Assembly: GCA_030729445.1 (NCBI GenBank)
Contig: JANQXJ010000284.1
Span: 1 to 11,023 of the forward strand
Reading direction: 5' to 3'
From: Limnohabitans sp.
GTDB taxonomy: Bacteria; Pseudomonadota; Gammaproteobacteria; Burkholderiales; Burkholderiaceae_C
Length of the DNA: 11,023 nt
Positions 1 through 6,535 of this stretch are shown here, in pieces. The notes under the pieces are model-generated. The model worked only from the letters and a program-made list of their open reading frames with translations, was not told the origin of the DNA and searched no databases. Both the position numbers and the translations under genes were made by a program. Numbering within the stretch: position 1 is the first letter of the stretch; every line of letters begins with the position of its first letter.

Positions 1-633
1 GGCGCGGTTCTCAATGGAGCCGCCATACGCGTCGTTGCGGTGGTTGCTGCTGCTGCGCAAAAACTGGTCGATCAGGTAGCCATTGGCTGCGTGCACCTCC
101 ACGCCATCAAACCCGGCGGCGATGGCGTTGGCCGCTGCGCGGCGGTAATCCTGCACGATGCCCGGCAGCTCGGCCGCGTCGAGCGCACGCGGCTCGGACA
201 CGGGCTCAAACTTGGGCTGGCCGTCGACCAGCAGCACTGTTTTCGTCGCAGCCGTCAGTGCCGAAGGCGCCACGGGCGCCGCGCCACCGGGCTGCAAGCT
301 GGTGTGTGAGACACGGCCCACATGCCACAACTGCATCACGATCTTGCCGCCTTCGGCGTGCACCGCATCGGTCACTTGCTTCCACGCGGCAACTTGTTCG
401 GCGCTCCAGATGCCGGGCACATCGGCGTAGCCCTGGCCCTGGTGGCTGATGGCCGTGGCCTCGGTGACGATCAGGCCCGCCCCCGTGGCCGGGTTGGCGC
501 GTTGGCGGTAATAAGTGGCCATGCGGGCGTTGGCCAGCGAGCCGGGTGCGCGGTTGCGCGTGAGTGGGGCCATCACGATGCGTGAGGCCAAAGCGATGCT
601 GCCGACTTGGCAGGGTTCAAACAAAGAGCGCAT
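1..633 (-). CDS. Old Yellow Enzyme family NADH:flavin oxidoreductase (NemA-like ene-reductase), C-terminus cut by window edge
   Basis: This is an FMN-dependent TIM-barrel enzyme of the Old Yellow Enzyme family, which reduces activated C=C bonds (enones, maleimides) or nitro groups with NAD(P)H in the cytoplasm. The visible 211 residues are the N-terminal part of a family usually near 360-370 residues. Seen in sequence: MAPLTRNRA (21-29, with the flavin-contacting Thr25), QLWHVGRVSH (101-110; Gln101 and Trp103 match conserved active-site positions), and HAANGYL (181-187), which holds the His-x-x-Asn substrate-binding pair and the following Tyr186 that serves as proton donor in well-studied members. 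YGGSIENR (203-210) is a further signature. The start is the ATG at 633, preceded by AAGGA with a 4-nt spacer. It lies 7 bp after the aldolase-like gene and is probably co-transcribed with it. The overall resemblance is to NemA/class I enzymes; the substrate cannot be told. Confidence 0.93.
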   Translation of the reverse strand, partial: MRSLFEPCQVGSIALASRIVMAPLTRNRAPGSLANARMATYYRQRANPATGAGLIVTEATAISHQGQGYADVPGIWSAEQVAAWKQVTDAVHAEGGKIVMQLWHVGRVSHTSLQPGGAAPVAPSALTAATKTVLLVDGQPKFEPVSEPRALDAAELPGIVQDYRRAAANAIAAGFDGVEVHAANGYLIDQFLRSSSNHRNDAYGGSIENRA

Positions 634-637
634 GGGG

Positions 638-642
638 TCCTT
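638..642 (-). promoter_or_regulatory. Shine-Dalgarno site of the flavin reductase, overlapping the upstream stop codon
   Basis: On the minus strand AAGGA sits 4 nt before the ATG at 633, and its first two bases are the last two bases of the TAA stop of the aldolase-like gene (643-641). This fixes the start of the reductase and suggests translational coupling between the two genes. Confidence 0.75.
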
Positions 643-1426
643 AATGGGTGTAATCGGGGCTTTCGCGTTGCAGCTTGCGCAGCAGCGAAGGCCAAACAAA
701 CGCGCCACCTAAGCCACCGGTTTGCACGCGCATCGCGTTGGCCACGCCGTTCAAAATTTGCGGGTCCACCGCCGTCAGGTCTTTGGGGCCCGCTTGACCA
801 GCCAGCGCATCGACCTGGATGCGGCAGGTGTTCTCGAAGGTGTACATCGACAAGAACGCGTCGGCAATGGTTTTGCCCACGGTGAGCAAGCCATGGTTGC
901 GCAGCATCAGGAAATTGGCCTCGCCCAAATCGGCCTGCAGGCGCAGCTTTTCTTCGTCGCGAATGGCCACGCCCTCGTAGCCATGGTAAGCCAGCGAGGC
1001 CAGCACAAACGTGCTTTGCTGGCTGATGGGCAGCACGCCGTGCGCCTGTGCGCTCACGGCCACGCCTGCCCGGGTGTGGGTGTGCAGCACACAACCGGCA
1101 TCGGGCCGCGCTTCGTGCACCGCGCTGTGGATCACAAAGCCCGCCGGGTTGACCGGAAAGGGGCTGTCGTGCAACTTGTTGCACTGCATGTCCACCTTCA
1201 CCAGGCTGGACGCGGTGATCTCGTCAAACATCAGGCCGTAGGGGTTGATCAAAAACTGATGGTCCTTACCCGCCACCGACTCGGGCAGCTTGGCGCTGAT
1301 GTGGGTGAACACCAGATCGCTCCAGCCGTACAGCGCCACCAGCCGGTAACACGCGGCCAAGTCCAGCCGCAGCTGCCATTCGTCGGGGTGAACGCTGTCT
1401 TTTAAGGAAGGAATCTCAAACGCCAT
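641..1426 (-). CDS. Class II aldolase/adducin domain protein
   Basis: A 261-residue cytoplasmic protein of the class II aldolase/adducin family, whose enzymes are metal-dependent aldolases, epimerases or decarboxylases acting on sugar phosphates and related compounds. Seen: a GWSD..THIS segment (34-43), the metal-site HTHT (His115 and His117) in the stretch VLHTHTRAG, and the third ligand His178 in LRNHGLLTVG. His100 in FVIHSAVHEARPDA also fits. By hand alignment to E. coli fuculose-1-phosphate aldolase, the position of its catalytic Glu73 is Gly97 here, so classical aldol cleavage is doubtful. This protein belongs to the broad adducin-like subgroup of unknown substrate. The ATG at 1426 has GGAG with a 7-nt spacer, giving a confident start. 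It is first in a two-gene unit with the flavin reductase, which hints at a shared small-molecule catabolic role (inference). Confidence 0.9.
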   Translation of the reverse strand: MAFEIPSLKDSVHPDEWQLRLDLAACYRLVALYGWSDLVFTHISAKLPESVAGKDHQFLINPYGLMFDEITASSLVKVDMQCNKLHDSPFPVNPAGFVIHSAVHEARPDAGCVLHTHTRAGVAVSAQAHGVLPISQQSTFVLASLAYHGYEGVAIRDEEKLRLQADLGEANFLMLRNHGLLTVGKTIADAFLSMYTFENTCRIQVDALAGQAGPKDLTAVDPQILNGVANAMRVQTGGLGGAFVWPSLLRKLQRESPDYTH

Positions 1427-1535
1427 GGCTGTGCTCCGCAGGTCAGCAAAAGGGATTCAGCTTAGCGGCAAGCGGGGTGGGGGGATGACTTGTTGGTGAC
1501 TGGGCGTGGAGGTTAAGCCCTAATGGGGTCATACA
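1427..1535 (-). other. Intergenic gap upstream of the aldolase-like gene
   Basis: These 109 bp separate the cysteine-cluster gene from the aldolase-like gene and are the longest gap in the window. They contain the GGAG ribosome site of the latter (1434-1437) and presumably its promoter, but I see no good -35/-10 pair. I also see no strong hairpin followed by T residues that would end the mltA transcript. A short GCTT/AAGC inverted repeat is present near 1460-1473 and is too weak to interpret. Confidence 0.4.
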
Positions 1536-1808
1536 TCACCTCGGCCGCGTCAACTCCTCCAGCCGCATCAACCAAGCCCGGGCGTGCACCCCGCCATCGG
1601 CCACAACCCCACACATCTCCACCGACGCTTGCAGTTGCCCGCACACCGCAGGCCGTTCGGGCTGGCCAAAAATTTTGCAGCGCAGCTGTTCGTCAAGTTG
1701 CACGCAGGGCACGCCAGCAGGTTTGCCTTGCGGCATGCCGGGGATGGGCGAGGAGATGGACGGCGCGGTGCAGCAAGCGGCGCAGCCGGGGCGGCAGGTC
1801 AAAGTCAT
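1536..1808 (-). CDS. YkgJ-family cysteine cluster protein
   Basis: A 90-residue protein with eight cysteines (5, 9, 12, 13, 35, 44, 56, 66) in the spacing typical of the YkgJ/UPF0153 CxxxCxxCC family, proposed to bind a metal ion or Fe-S cluster. The biochemical role of this family is not established. Seen: CRPGCAACC at the N-terminus, the SISSPIPGMPQGKPAGVPC stretch, and RPAVCGQL towards the C-terminus. The length suits the short betaproteobacterial members. The ATG at 1808 lies 19 bp after the mltA stop, so the two genes are probably one transcript. The Shine-Dalgarno match is poor, with only a GGAT-like stretch too far upstream, so translation may depend on mltA. The C-terminal tail after Cys66 is Arg-rich and non-cysteine. 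Confidence 0.85.
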   Translation of the reverse strand: MTLTCRPGCAACCTAPSISSPIPGMPQGKPAGVPCVQLDEQLRCKIFGQPERPAVCGQLQASVEMCGVVADGGVHARAWLMRLEELTRPR

Positions 1809-1827
1809 TAAGTTTTGGGCATCCGGC

Positions 1828-3006
1828 TCAGCGTGGCCACAGGGCCCACAGTTGCAGGGGCTGCTTCAGGCGCCCTGCCAGTTCGCCCGCTGCCGGGCCG
1901 GAGCCCGCGTAATAGTCGGCCCGCACGGCGCCCACGATGGCGGTGCCGGTGTCTTGGGCCAGCACCAAGCGGTCAAAAGACGTTTGGGAGCCGGTGGACT
2001 TCATCCACACCGGGGTGCCGTAGGGGATGCTTCGGCGGTCCACCGCAATCGAGCGCTCGGCCGTGAGCGGCACGCCTTGTGCGCCTTTGGGTCCGGGCGG
2101 TGTGGTGCCCACGGGCAGCGCTTCTTCGCGGAAAAACACCACGCGCGGGTTTTGCCACAGCAGCTCGTTCACCCGCGAGGGGTTGCGGTCGATCCACGCC
2201 TTGATGCCGGGCCAGCTCGCGTCGGTGATCAGGCGGCGGTCCAGCAGCCAGCGGCCAATGCTTTTGTAGGGTTGGTTGTTGGTGCCTGCAAAGGCCATGC
2301 GCACCCAGCGCTGGCGGCCGTCGGGCTCGGTCACATTCACCAGGCCCGAGCCTTGGATGTGCAGCACCATGGCGTCCACCGGGTCGGCCAAATACAGCAG
2401 CTCTTTGCCGCGCAAGGCAGCGCGTGCGGCGGGCAGGGTTTCCATTTCTTGTCGGGTAAACCAGGGCTTGCGCTGGGCCAGTGGGGCAGGCGGCGCGTAC
2501 AACGGCACCTGGAATGCGCCTTGCGCCCGGCGCGATCCGGTCAAGGCCGGTTCGTAATATCCAGTCAGAAGACCCTGTGTACGTTGGTCCAGTGTCTCGA
2601 CACGGTAGGGCTGGAGTTTTTCGCGCATCCAGCGGCGCTGTTCATCGGCGCTGGCATTGGCCAGTCGGGCAATCTCGGGGCACAGCGCCCGCCAAGCGGG
2701 GGCCGGGCGTTGGCAGCTTTGTAGCCAAGCGGGCCAGGCTTCGTTGATGGCATCGCGCTCCATGCCGGGCAGCTCGGACCAGCGCACGGGCACCCAGCGG
2801 CTTTGCTCGCGCAACAGAGGCGGCGGCAGGGGCCGGGTGTCTTCCATGGCTGGGATGTCTTGGACACTGGGCAGCGGCGATGGGCTTGAGGTGGGCGGGG
2901 TTTGCACCACGGGGGCGACCGAGCAGGCGGCCAGCATGCCTACAATCGCGGCCATCAAGAAGCCGACCCGCAATGGGCGGCGGGACAAGAAACGGGGTTT
3001 TTGCAT
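1828..3006 (-). CDS. mltA: Membrane-bound lytic murein transglycosylase A
   Basis: MltA cleaves the MurNAc-GlcNAc bond of peptidoglycan, forming 1,6-anhydromuramic ends, while anchored by lipid to the outer membrane. With the ATG at 3006 the protein has 392 residues. An N-terminal RRPLR region and hydrophobic stretch end in the lipobox GMLAAC (Cys28), then comes a Pro/Ser-rich linker. Family motifs follow: GYYEP (149-153), HIQGSG (216-221), IPYGTPVW (327-334), and AQDTGTAIVGAVRADYY, whose Asp352 is the expected catalytic acid (Asp308 of E. coli MltA by family knowledge). The end GELAGRLKQPLQLWALWPR is typical of the C-terminal 3D-type domain. The frame stays open upstream, with alternative starts at ATG 3051, ATG 3072 and TTG 3090. 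I prefer 3006 because it gives a normal-length lipoprotein signal, although none of the candidates has a strong ribosome site. It heads a unit with the cysteine-cluster gene. Confidence 0.95.
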   Translation of the reverse strand: MQKPRFLSRRPLRVGFLMAAIVGMLAACSVAPVVQTPPTSSPSPLPSVQDIPAMEDTRPLPPPLLREQSRWVPVRWSELPGMERDAINEAWPAWLQSCQRPAPAWRALCPEIARLANASADEQRRWMREKLQPYRVETLDQRTQGLLTGYYEPALTGSRRAQGAFQVPLYAPPAPLAQRKPWFTRQEMETLPAARAALRGKELLYLADPVDAMVLHIQGSGLVNVTEPDGRQRWVRMAFAGTNNQPYKSIGRWLLDRRLITDASWPGIKAWIDRNPSRVNELLWQNPRVVFFREEALPVGTTPPGPKGAQGVPLTAERSIAVDRRSIPYGTPVWMKSTGSQTSFDRLVLAQDTGTAIVGAVRADYYAGSGPAAGELAGRLKQPLQLWALWPR

Positions 3007-3232
3007 GGGTCTGATTTTGCTGGAAGCTTTGCTGGCCTTGTGTATCTTCATTGTGATTGTCTGGTGGACCATGTTTTCCGGCCGCAGCAAAGGTGAATTG
3101 CGCCAGGCCCCGGCACCGTCTGAACAACCTCAGAGCGAGGCCAACGGGGATGTCACCAGCACTGCACGGAATGAAGCCGCGCCAACAACAGCACCAACCG
3201 CCGACACAACACCAGACGATACCCGCAGCTGA
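3005..3232 (+). CDS. Small single-span membrane protein of unknown function
   Basis: A 75-residue protein. Residues 2-24 form one strongly hydrophobic helix (LILLEALLAL, then CIFIVIVWWTMF), followed by SGRSKGEL and a hydrophilic Pro/Ala/Thr/Glu-rich tail. The positive charges just after the helix suggest the tail is cytoplasmic. I do not know its function. I treat it as real for three reasons: the ATG coincides with the onset of the helix, the frame fills exactly the space between two opposing genes and ends 5 bp before the NlpC/P60 stop, and a WWTMFSGR..GEL motif is familiar to me from uncharacterised short Comamonadaceae proteins (memory, not a search). The open frame extends upstream antisense to mltA; that part has no protein-like character. 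There is no good Shine-Dalgarno, only a GGGG 7 nt before the ATG. The promoter must lie inside the mltA coding region. Confidence 0.65.
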   Translation: MGLILLEALLALCIFIVIVWWTMFSGRSKGELRQAPAPSEQPQSEANGDVTSTARNEAAPTTAPTADTTPDDTRS

Positions 3233-3237
3233 AGCGC

Positions 3238-3786
3238 TCAGTCCAACAGGGTGTGTGCCCCTTCAAAGCGTTGGGCGTAATAGCGGTTGCTGAGCGCGTC
3301 GATGCGCACCCCGGTGCGGGGGTTGCTGGCGTGCACAAAGCGGCCGTCGCCTACGTACACGCCCACATGCGAGTGGCGTGTGCCCAAGGTGTTGAAGAAC
3401 ACCAGATCGCCCGGCAGCAAGTCGGCCCGGCCGATGGGGCGGGACATGCGGCCCAGGTCGGCCGCAGAGCCCTGGACCCGCAAGCCACCCCCTTCGCGCA
3501 TCACATGGACCACCAGGCCCGAGCAGTCAAAGCCCGTGGCCGGGCCACGGCCGCCCCAGGCATAGGGCGTGTCGAGCAAAGACAGCGCGACCATGGCAAC
3601 GTCGTTGCGCACGCTGTTGTAGGGTCCCGATGGCCGTTGGCGCGATGCAGCAGGGTTGGTGGGCACACCACTTGGGGGCGCAGGGCGTTTGGCTGGGGGC
3701 GATGAGCAGCCCACCAGCAAGAGAGCAGCACCCAGACCGCTGAGCAAGCAGCTGCGTCGTGTGTTGGATGGCGCGGTTGCCTTCAT
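3238..3786 (-). CDS. NlpC/P60 family lipoprotein (peptidoglycan endopeptidase)
   Basis: A 182-residue lipoprotein with a C-terminal NlpC/P60 cysteine peptidase domain. Such enzymes cut stem-peptide bonds, classically D-Glu-mDAP or the mDAP-mDAP cross-link (Spr/MepS type). Seen: an Arg-containing N-terminus and hydrophobic core ending in the lipobox LLVGC (Cys27), a Pro-rich linker to about residue 55, then the domain: YAWGGRGPATGFDCSGLV with nucleophile Cys88, LLPGDLVFF (123-131), SHVGVYVGDGRFVHAS with His140 and third catalytic residue His152. All three catalytic residues are present, so it should be active. The ATG at 3786 overlaps the response regulator's TGA stop (ATGA), making it the last gene of a kinase-regulator-hydrolase unit. 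Placement in the outer membrane is likely, since no Asp follows the lipobox Cys (inference). A MepS-like role is possible but not shown. Confidence 0.93.
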   Translation of the reverse strand: MKATAPSNTRRSCLLSGLGAALLLVGCSSPPAKRPAPPSGVPTNPAASRQRPSGPYNSVRNDVAMVALSLLDTPYAWGGRGPATGFDCSGLVVHVMREGGGLRVQGSAADLGRMSRPIGRADLLPGDLVFFNTLGTRHSHVGVYVGDGRFVHASNPRTGVRIDALSNRYYAQRFEGAHTLLD

Positions 3787-4448
3787 GTCAGTTGCCGCAT
3801 CAGGTTGGCCAGTTCCACCGCCGACTTCACTTCCATCTTGTCAAACACCCGGGCGCGGTGCACCTCGACCGTGCGCACGCTGATGTCGAGCTGGTCGGCG
3901 ATGAGTTTGTTGGGCAGGCCTTCGACCACCAAGCGCATCACATCGCGTTCGCGCTCAGTCAGCTCCAGCAGGCGTGACTGCAGGCGCTGCTGGGTTTGGC
4001 GGGCCACCAAACGCTCTTGAGACAAGGCCAAGGCCTGCTCCACCCGGTCGACCAAGGCGTTGTCCGAGAAAGGCTTTTCGCAAAAATCAAAAGCCCCGCG
4101 TTTGACGCTGTCCACCGCGGTGGGCACATCGGCGTGGCCGGTCAAAAAAATCACGGGCCAGGCCTGCGCCAAGCCGCTGGTCAGCAGTTGCTCAAACAAG
4201 GCCAAGCCACTCATGCCGGGCATGCGCACGTCCAGCAAAATGCAGCCCGACTGCTGCAGCCGTGACGGGTCGGGTTGCCAAGCGGTGCCCTGGCCTATGC
4301 CCTCACCCTGCACCATGGTCAAGAAAGCTTCGGCGCTGTCAAAAGATTCGCTGAACAAGCGCCGCGTGCGCAGCAGCCAAGCCATGCCCTCGCGCACACT
4401 GGCGTCATCATCGACAATGAAAACGGTGGGCGTGTCGGTGAAACTCAT
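3783..4448 (-). CDS. FixJ-family two-component response regulator
   Basis: A 221-residue cytoplasmic transcription factor: receiver domain (about 8-145) plus LuxR-type helix-turn-helix (about 160-221). Seen: the acidic cluster Asp13-Asp15 in FIVDDDASVR, phospho-acceptor Asp73 in LLDVRMPGMSG, Thr103 in FLTGHADVP, Lys125 in CEKPF, and the DNA-binding part LTERERDVMRLVVEGLPNK followed by VRTVEVHRARVFDKM. The phospho-Asp lies about 15 residues later than expected from FixJ (Asp54), because of an extra polar stretch around 47-66 (GEGIGQGTAWQPDPSRLQQS) between helix 2 and strand 3. It starts with an ATGA overlap on the kinase gene and ends with an ATGA overlap on the NlpC/P60 gene, so the kinase is its evident partner. 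Target genes are unknown; its own operon is a natural candidate. Confidence 0.95.
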   Translation of the reverse strand: MSFTDTPTVFIVDDDASVREGMAWLLRTRRLFSESFDSAEAFLTMVQGEGIGQGTAWQPDPSRLQQSGCILLDVRMPGMSGLALFEQLLTSGLAQAWPVIFLTGHADVPTAVDSVKRGAFDFCEKPFSDNALVDRVEQALALSQERLVARQTQQRLQSRLLELTERERDVMRLVVEGLPNKLIADQLDISVRTVEVHRARVFDKMEVKSAVELANLMRQLT

Positions 4449-6535
4449 GCGCTGATCTTATCCAAAAGCACAGCGGGCAAGGTGAAGCGAAAGACCGTGC
4501 CCCGGGGTGTCAGGGGCTCAAAACTCAGGTGACCGCCGTGCTGCTCAACCACTGTGCGGCACAGGCTCAGGCCCAAGCCCATGCCTTCGGCCTTGGTGGT
4601 GAAAAACGGGGTGAACAGTTGCTCGGCCACGTCCTCGCCAATGCCCACGCCGACATCACTGACCGAAAACTCCACCCAGCCGTGTTCGGCGTTGGATGTG
4701 TCGTTGGAAGCGGTACGCCGCACCTGCAGCACCAGCACCCGCTCGGTGCTGCCGGGTTGGTCCATGGCCTGCATGCCATTACGCGCCAGGTTCAGCAGCA
4801 CCTGCTCGACCATGGTGCGGTCGCACAGGACCGGGGGCAGTTTGGGCTCGATGCGGGTGTGCACTTTGACTTGGAGTTTGCGGGCCTGCAGATTGACCAG
4901 CGGGGCAATCGCGTCGAGCAGGGCCACAGGCGCCACGGCTTCGCGGGCCTGGTCGCGGCGGCGCACAAAGTCGTGCACGCTGTTGATGACCTTGCCCGCC
5001 CGCCCGGCCTGCTCGGCAATGCGGCGCAGGGCCATGTGCACGTCGTCCAGGGTTTGTGGCACGGCGGCGGGGTCTTTGAGCAGGTTGAGCGAGCCATTGG
5101 CATAGCTGGCGATGGCGGCCAGCGGCTGGTTCAGCTCGTGGCTGAGCAAGGAAGCCATTTCGCCCACGGTGGCCAGGCGGGCGGTGGCCTGCAGGCGCTC
5201 TTGGCTGGCCCGCGAGAGTTCTTCGATCCGCCGCTGTTCGCTGATGTCGATGACCGCGCCCATCCAGCCGGTTTGTTGGCCTTGGCCACTGATGAGCGGC
5301 GCTTCGATGATGAGCACCTCAAACCGCGTGCCGTCCGCCCGCATGAAAACCGATTCGAAGCCTTCGCGTGGTGGGGCGTTGCCCGCCAGCCGGATGGCTT
5401 GGCGCTGCTGGTATTCGTCCACCATTTCTGGGGGCCAATAGGGCATGGGGGCCAGCTTGCCCGTGAGTTGTTCGGCCGTCAGCCCCACCATTTGGCAAAA
5501 GGCCGGGTTCACGTAGGTGATGCGCCCTTCCAGGTCTCGGGCACGCAAGCCGGTCACCAGCGAGTCTTCCATGGCCTTGCGAAAGGCCAGCGCTTCGGCC
5601 AAGTCGTTTTCGGCTTTCAGGCGTCGGCGAGAGTCTTTGGCCAGCAAGACCATCACCGTGACCAAGGCAATCGACATGCCGGTCACCAAGGCGGTCAGCA
5701 CGTTGGGGAACAGGTCAGGCTCGCCCCGGCGGCCGTCCATGCGCAGAACCAAGATGTTGCCGGGCAAGTCCACCAGCTGCTGGGCGGTGAACACCCTCAA
5801 GCCCCGGCTTTGGGTGCCTGCAATGGCCAGGCGGGTGCCGTCGGGTTCGGTGAAAGAGATTTCGTTGCGGCGGCCGTAACCCACGCCCAAGCGTTCATTG
5901 AGCAGGTCCTGCAGCCCATAGGTCACGACCGTGAAACCCACCAACACGCCGTTTCGGGTGTTGGGCAAACACATGTCCATGATTTCCAAGCCCAAGCCGT
6001 CCGATTGCGGCAGGTAATACGAGCGAGAGTAACTTGGGGCACTGCTGCGCTGTGCCCGCTGGCAGGCTTGTTGGGTTTCGCCCAATGATTCGGCACGTTG
6101 AACGCGTTCGAACACCGGGCTGCGCAAAGTGGAGTCGGCAAATTGCTTCAGGTTCAGTGCAGTGTCGCGCCATTCGATGCGCAACATGTCGCGGTTGTCG
6201 CGCAACAGGGCTTGTGCCTCAAGGGGCCAAAAGGCCTCAGAGGGATGGCTCGATTGCAGACCCTGAAGGGCCTGCACATGACGCGTCAGTTGGGTGCGTA
6301 AATCACTGACCGCGTTGGCGGTGTCGCGTTCCAATTCGGCTTGCAGTTGGCTGGCTTCGTAACGCCCAGCCAGCCAGACCAGGGTCACCAGCACCGCCAT
6401 GACCAATGCGATCAACGCGCTCCAAAGACTGCGGCGGCCTCGCCCGCCGGGCAGAGCGTCTTCGACCGCCAGCCACCAGGCCAAGGCGCGAGCTTTGAAT
6501 GTGGTGATCAGGCGTTGCAGCGCGGGGGATGTCAT
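4445..6535 (-). CDS. PAS-domain membrane sensor histidine kinase (DctB/FixL-like transmitter)
   Basis: A 696-residue inner-membrane kinase. Helix 1 is at about 39-57 (SALIALVMAVLVTLVWLAG) and helix 2 at about 279-299 (NVLTALVTGMSIALVTVMVLL), enclosing a periplasmic sensor region of roughly 220 residues with two cysteines; I do not recognise its ligand. Then come a PAS domain (about 314-430, with ITYVNPAFCQMVGLT and FMRADGTRFEV), the phospho-accepting His466 in LLSHELNQPLAAIASYANG, and the ATP domain with the N box LLNLARNGMQAM (Asn582, Asn586), VSDVGVGIG (Asp627) and FTPFFTTKAEGMGLGLSLC. The SHELNQPLAA H-box is typical of the DctB/FixL group and pairs with FixJ-type regulators, as here. I take the ATG at 6535, with AGGA 10 nt upstream; a GTG at 6553 would add six residues. 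The stop overlaps the regulator's ATG, and yhdP ends 63 bp upstream. Confidence 0.95.
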   Translation of the reverse strand: MTSPALQRLITTFKARALAWWLAVEDALPGGRGRRSLWSALIALVMAVLVTLVWLAGRYEASQLQAELERDTANAVSDLRTQLTRHVQALQGLQSSHPSEAFWPLEAQALLRDNRDMLRIEWRDTALNLKQFADSTLRSPVFERVQRAESLGETQQACQRAQRSSAPSYSRSYYLPQSDGLGLEIMDMCLPNTRNGVLVGFTVVTYGLQDLLNERLGVGYGRRNEISFTEPDGTRLAIAGTQSRGLRVFTAQQLVDLPGNILVLRMDGRRGEPDLFPNVLTALVTGMSIALVTVMVLLAKDSRRRLKAENDLAEALAFRKAMEDSLVTGLRARDLEGRITYVNPAFCQMVGLTAEQLTGKLAPMPYWPPEMVDEYQQRQAIRLAGNAPPREGFESVFMRADGTRFEVLIIEAPLISGQGQQTGWMGAVIDISEQRRIEELSRASQERLQATARLATVGEMASLLSHELNQPLAAIASYANGSLNLLKDPAAVPQTLDDVHMALRRIAEQAGRAGKVINSVHDFVRRRDQAREAVAPVALLDAIAPLVNLQARKLQVKVHTRIEPKLPPVLCDRTMVEQVLLNLARNGMQAMDQPGSTERVLVLQVRRTASNDTSNAEHGWVEFSVSDVGVGIGEDVAEQLFTPFFTTKAEGMGLGLSLCRTVVEQHGGHLSFEPLTPRGTVFRFTLPAVLLDKISA

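Noticed and set aside
722..1405. 227-codon open frame opposite the aldolase-like gene
   Set aside because: Mirrors the real gene, has His/Gln-rich composition typical of antisense shadows, and has no ribosome site.
1675..2724. 349-codon open frame on the plus strand opposite mltA and the cysteine-cluster gene
   Set aside because: Antisense shadow spanning two real genes, with low-complexity Gly/Ala/His-rich translation and no motif.
2657..3004. Upstream extension of the small membrane-protein frame
   Set aside because: The extra 116 residues are antisense to mltA, Arg/Gly/Ser-rich, and would bury the hydrophobic helix mid-protein; the ATG at 3005 directly before the helix is a better start.
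3233..3238. AGCGCT palindrome between convergent stop codons, considered as a bidirectional terminator
   Set aside because: Six bases cannot form a terminator hairpin and no flanking A/T tracts are present.
4529..6088. 519-codon open frame on the plus strand opposite the kinase gene
   Set aside because: It is exactly antisense to a well-supported kinase. The translation is His/Gln/Gly-rich without any recognisable domain, and long antisense frames are expected in GC-rich DNA with strong third-position bias.
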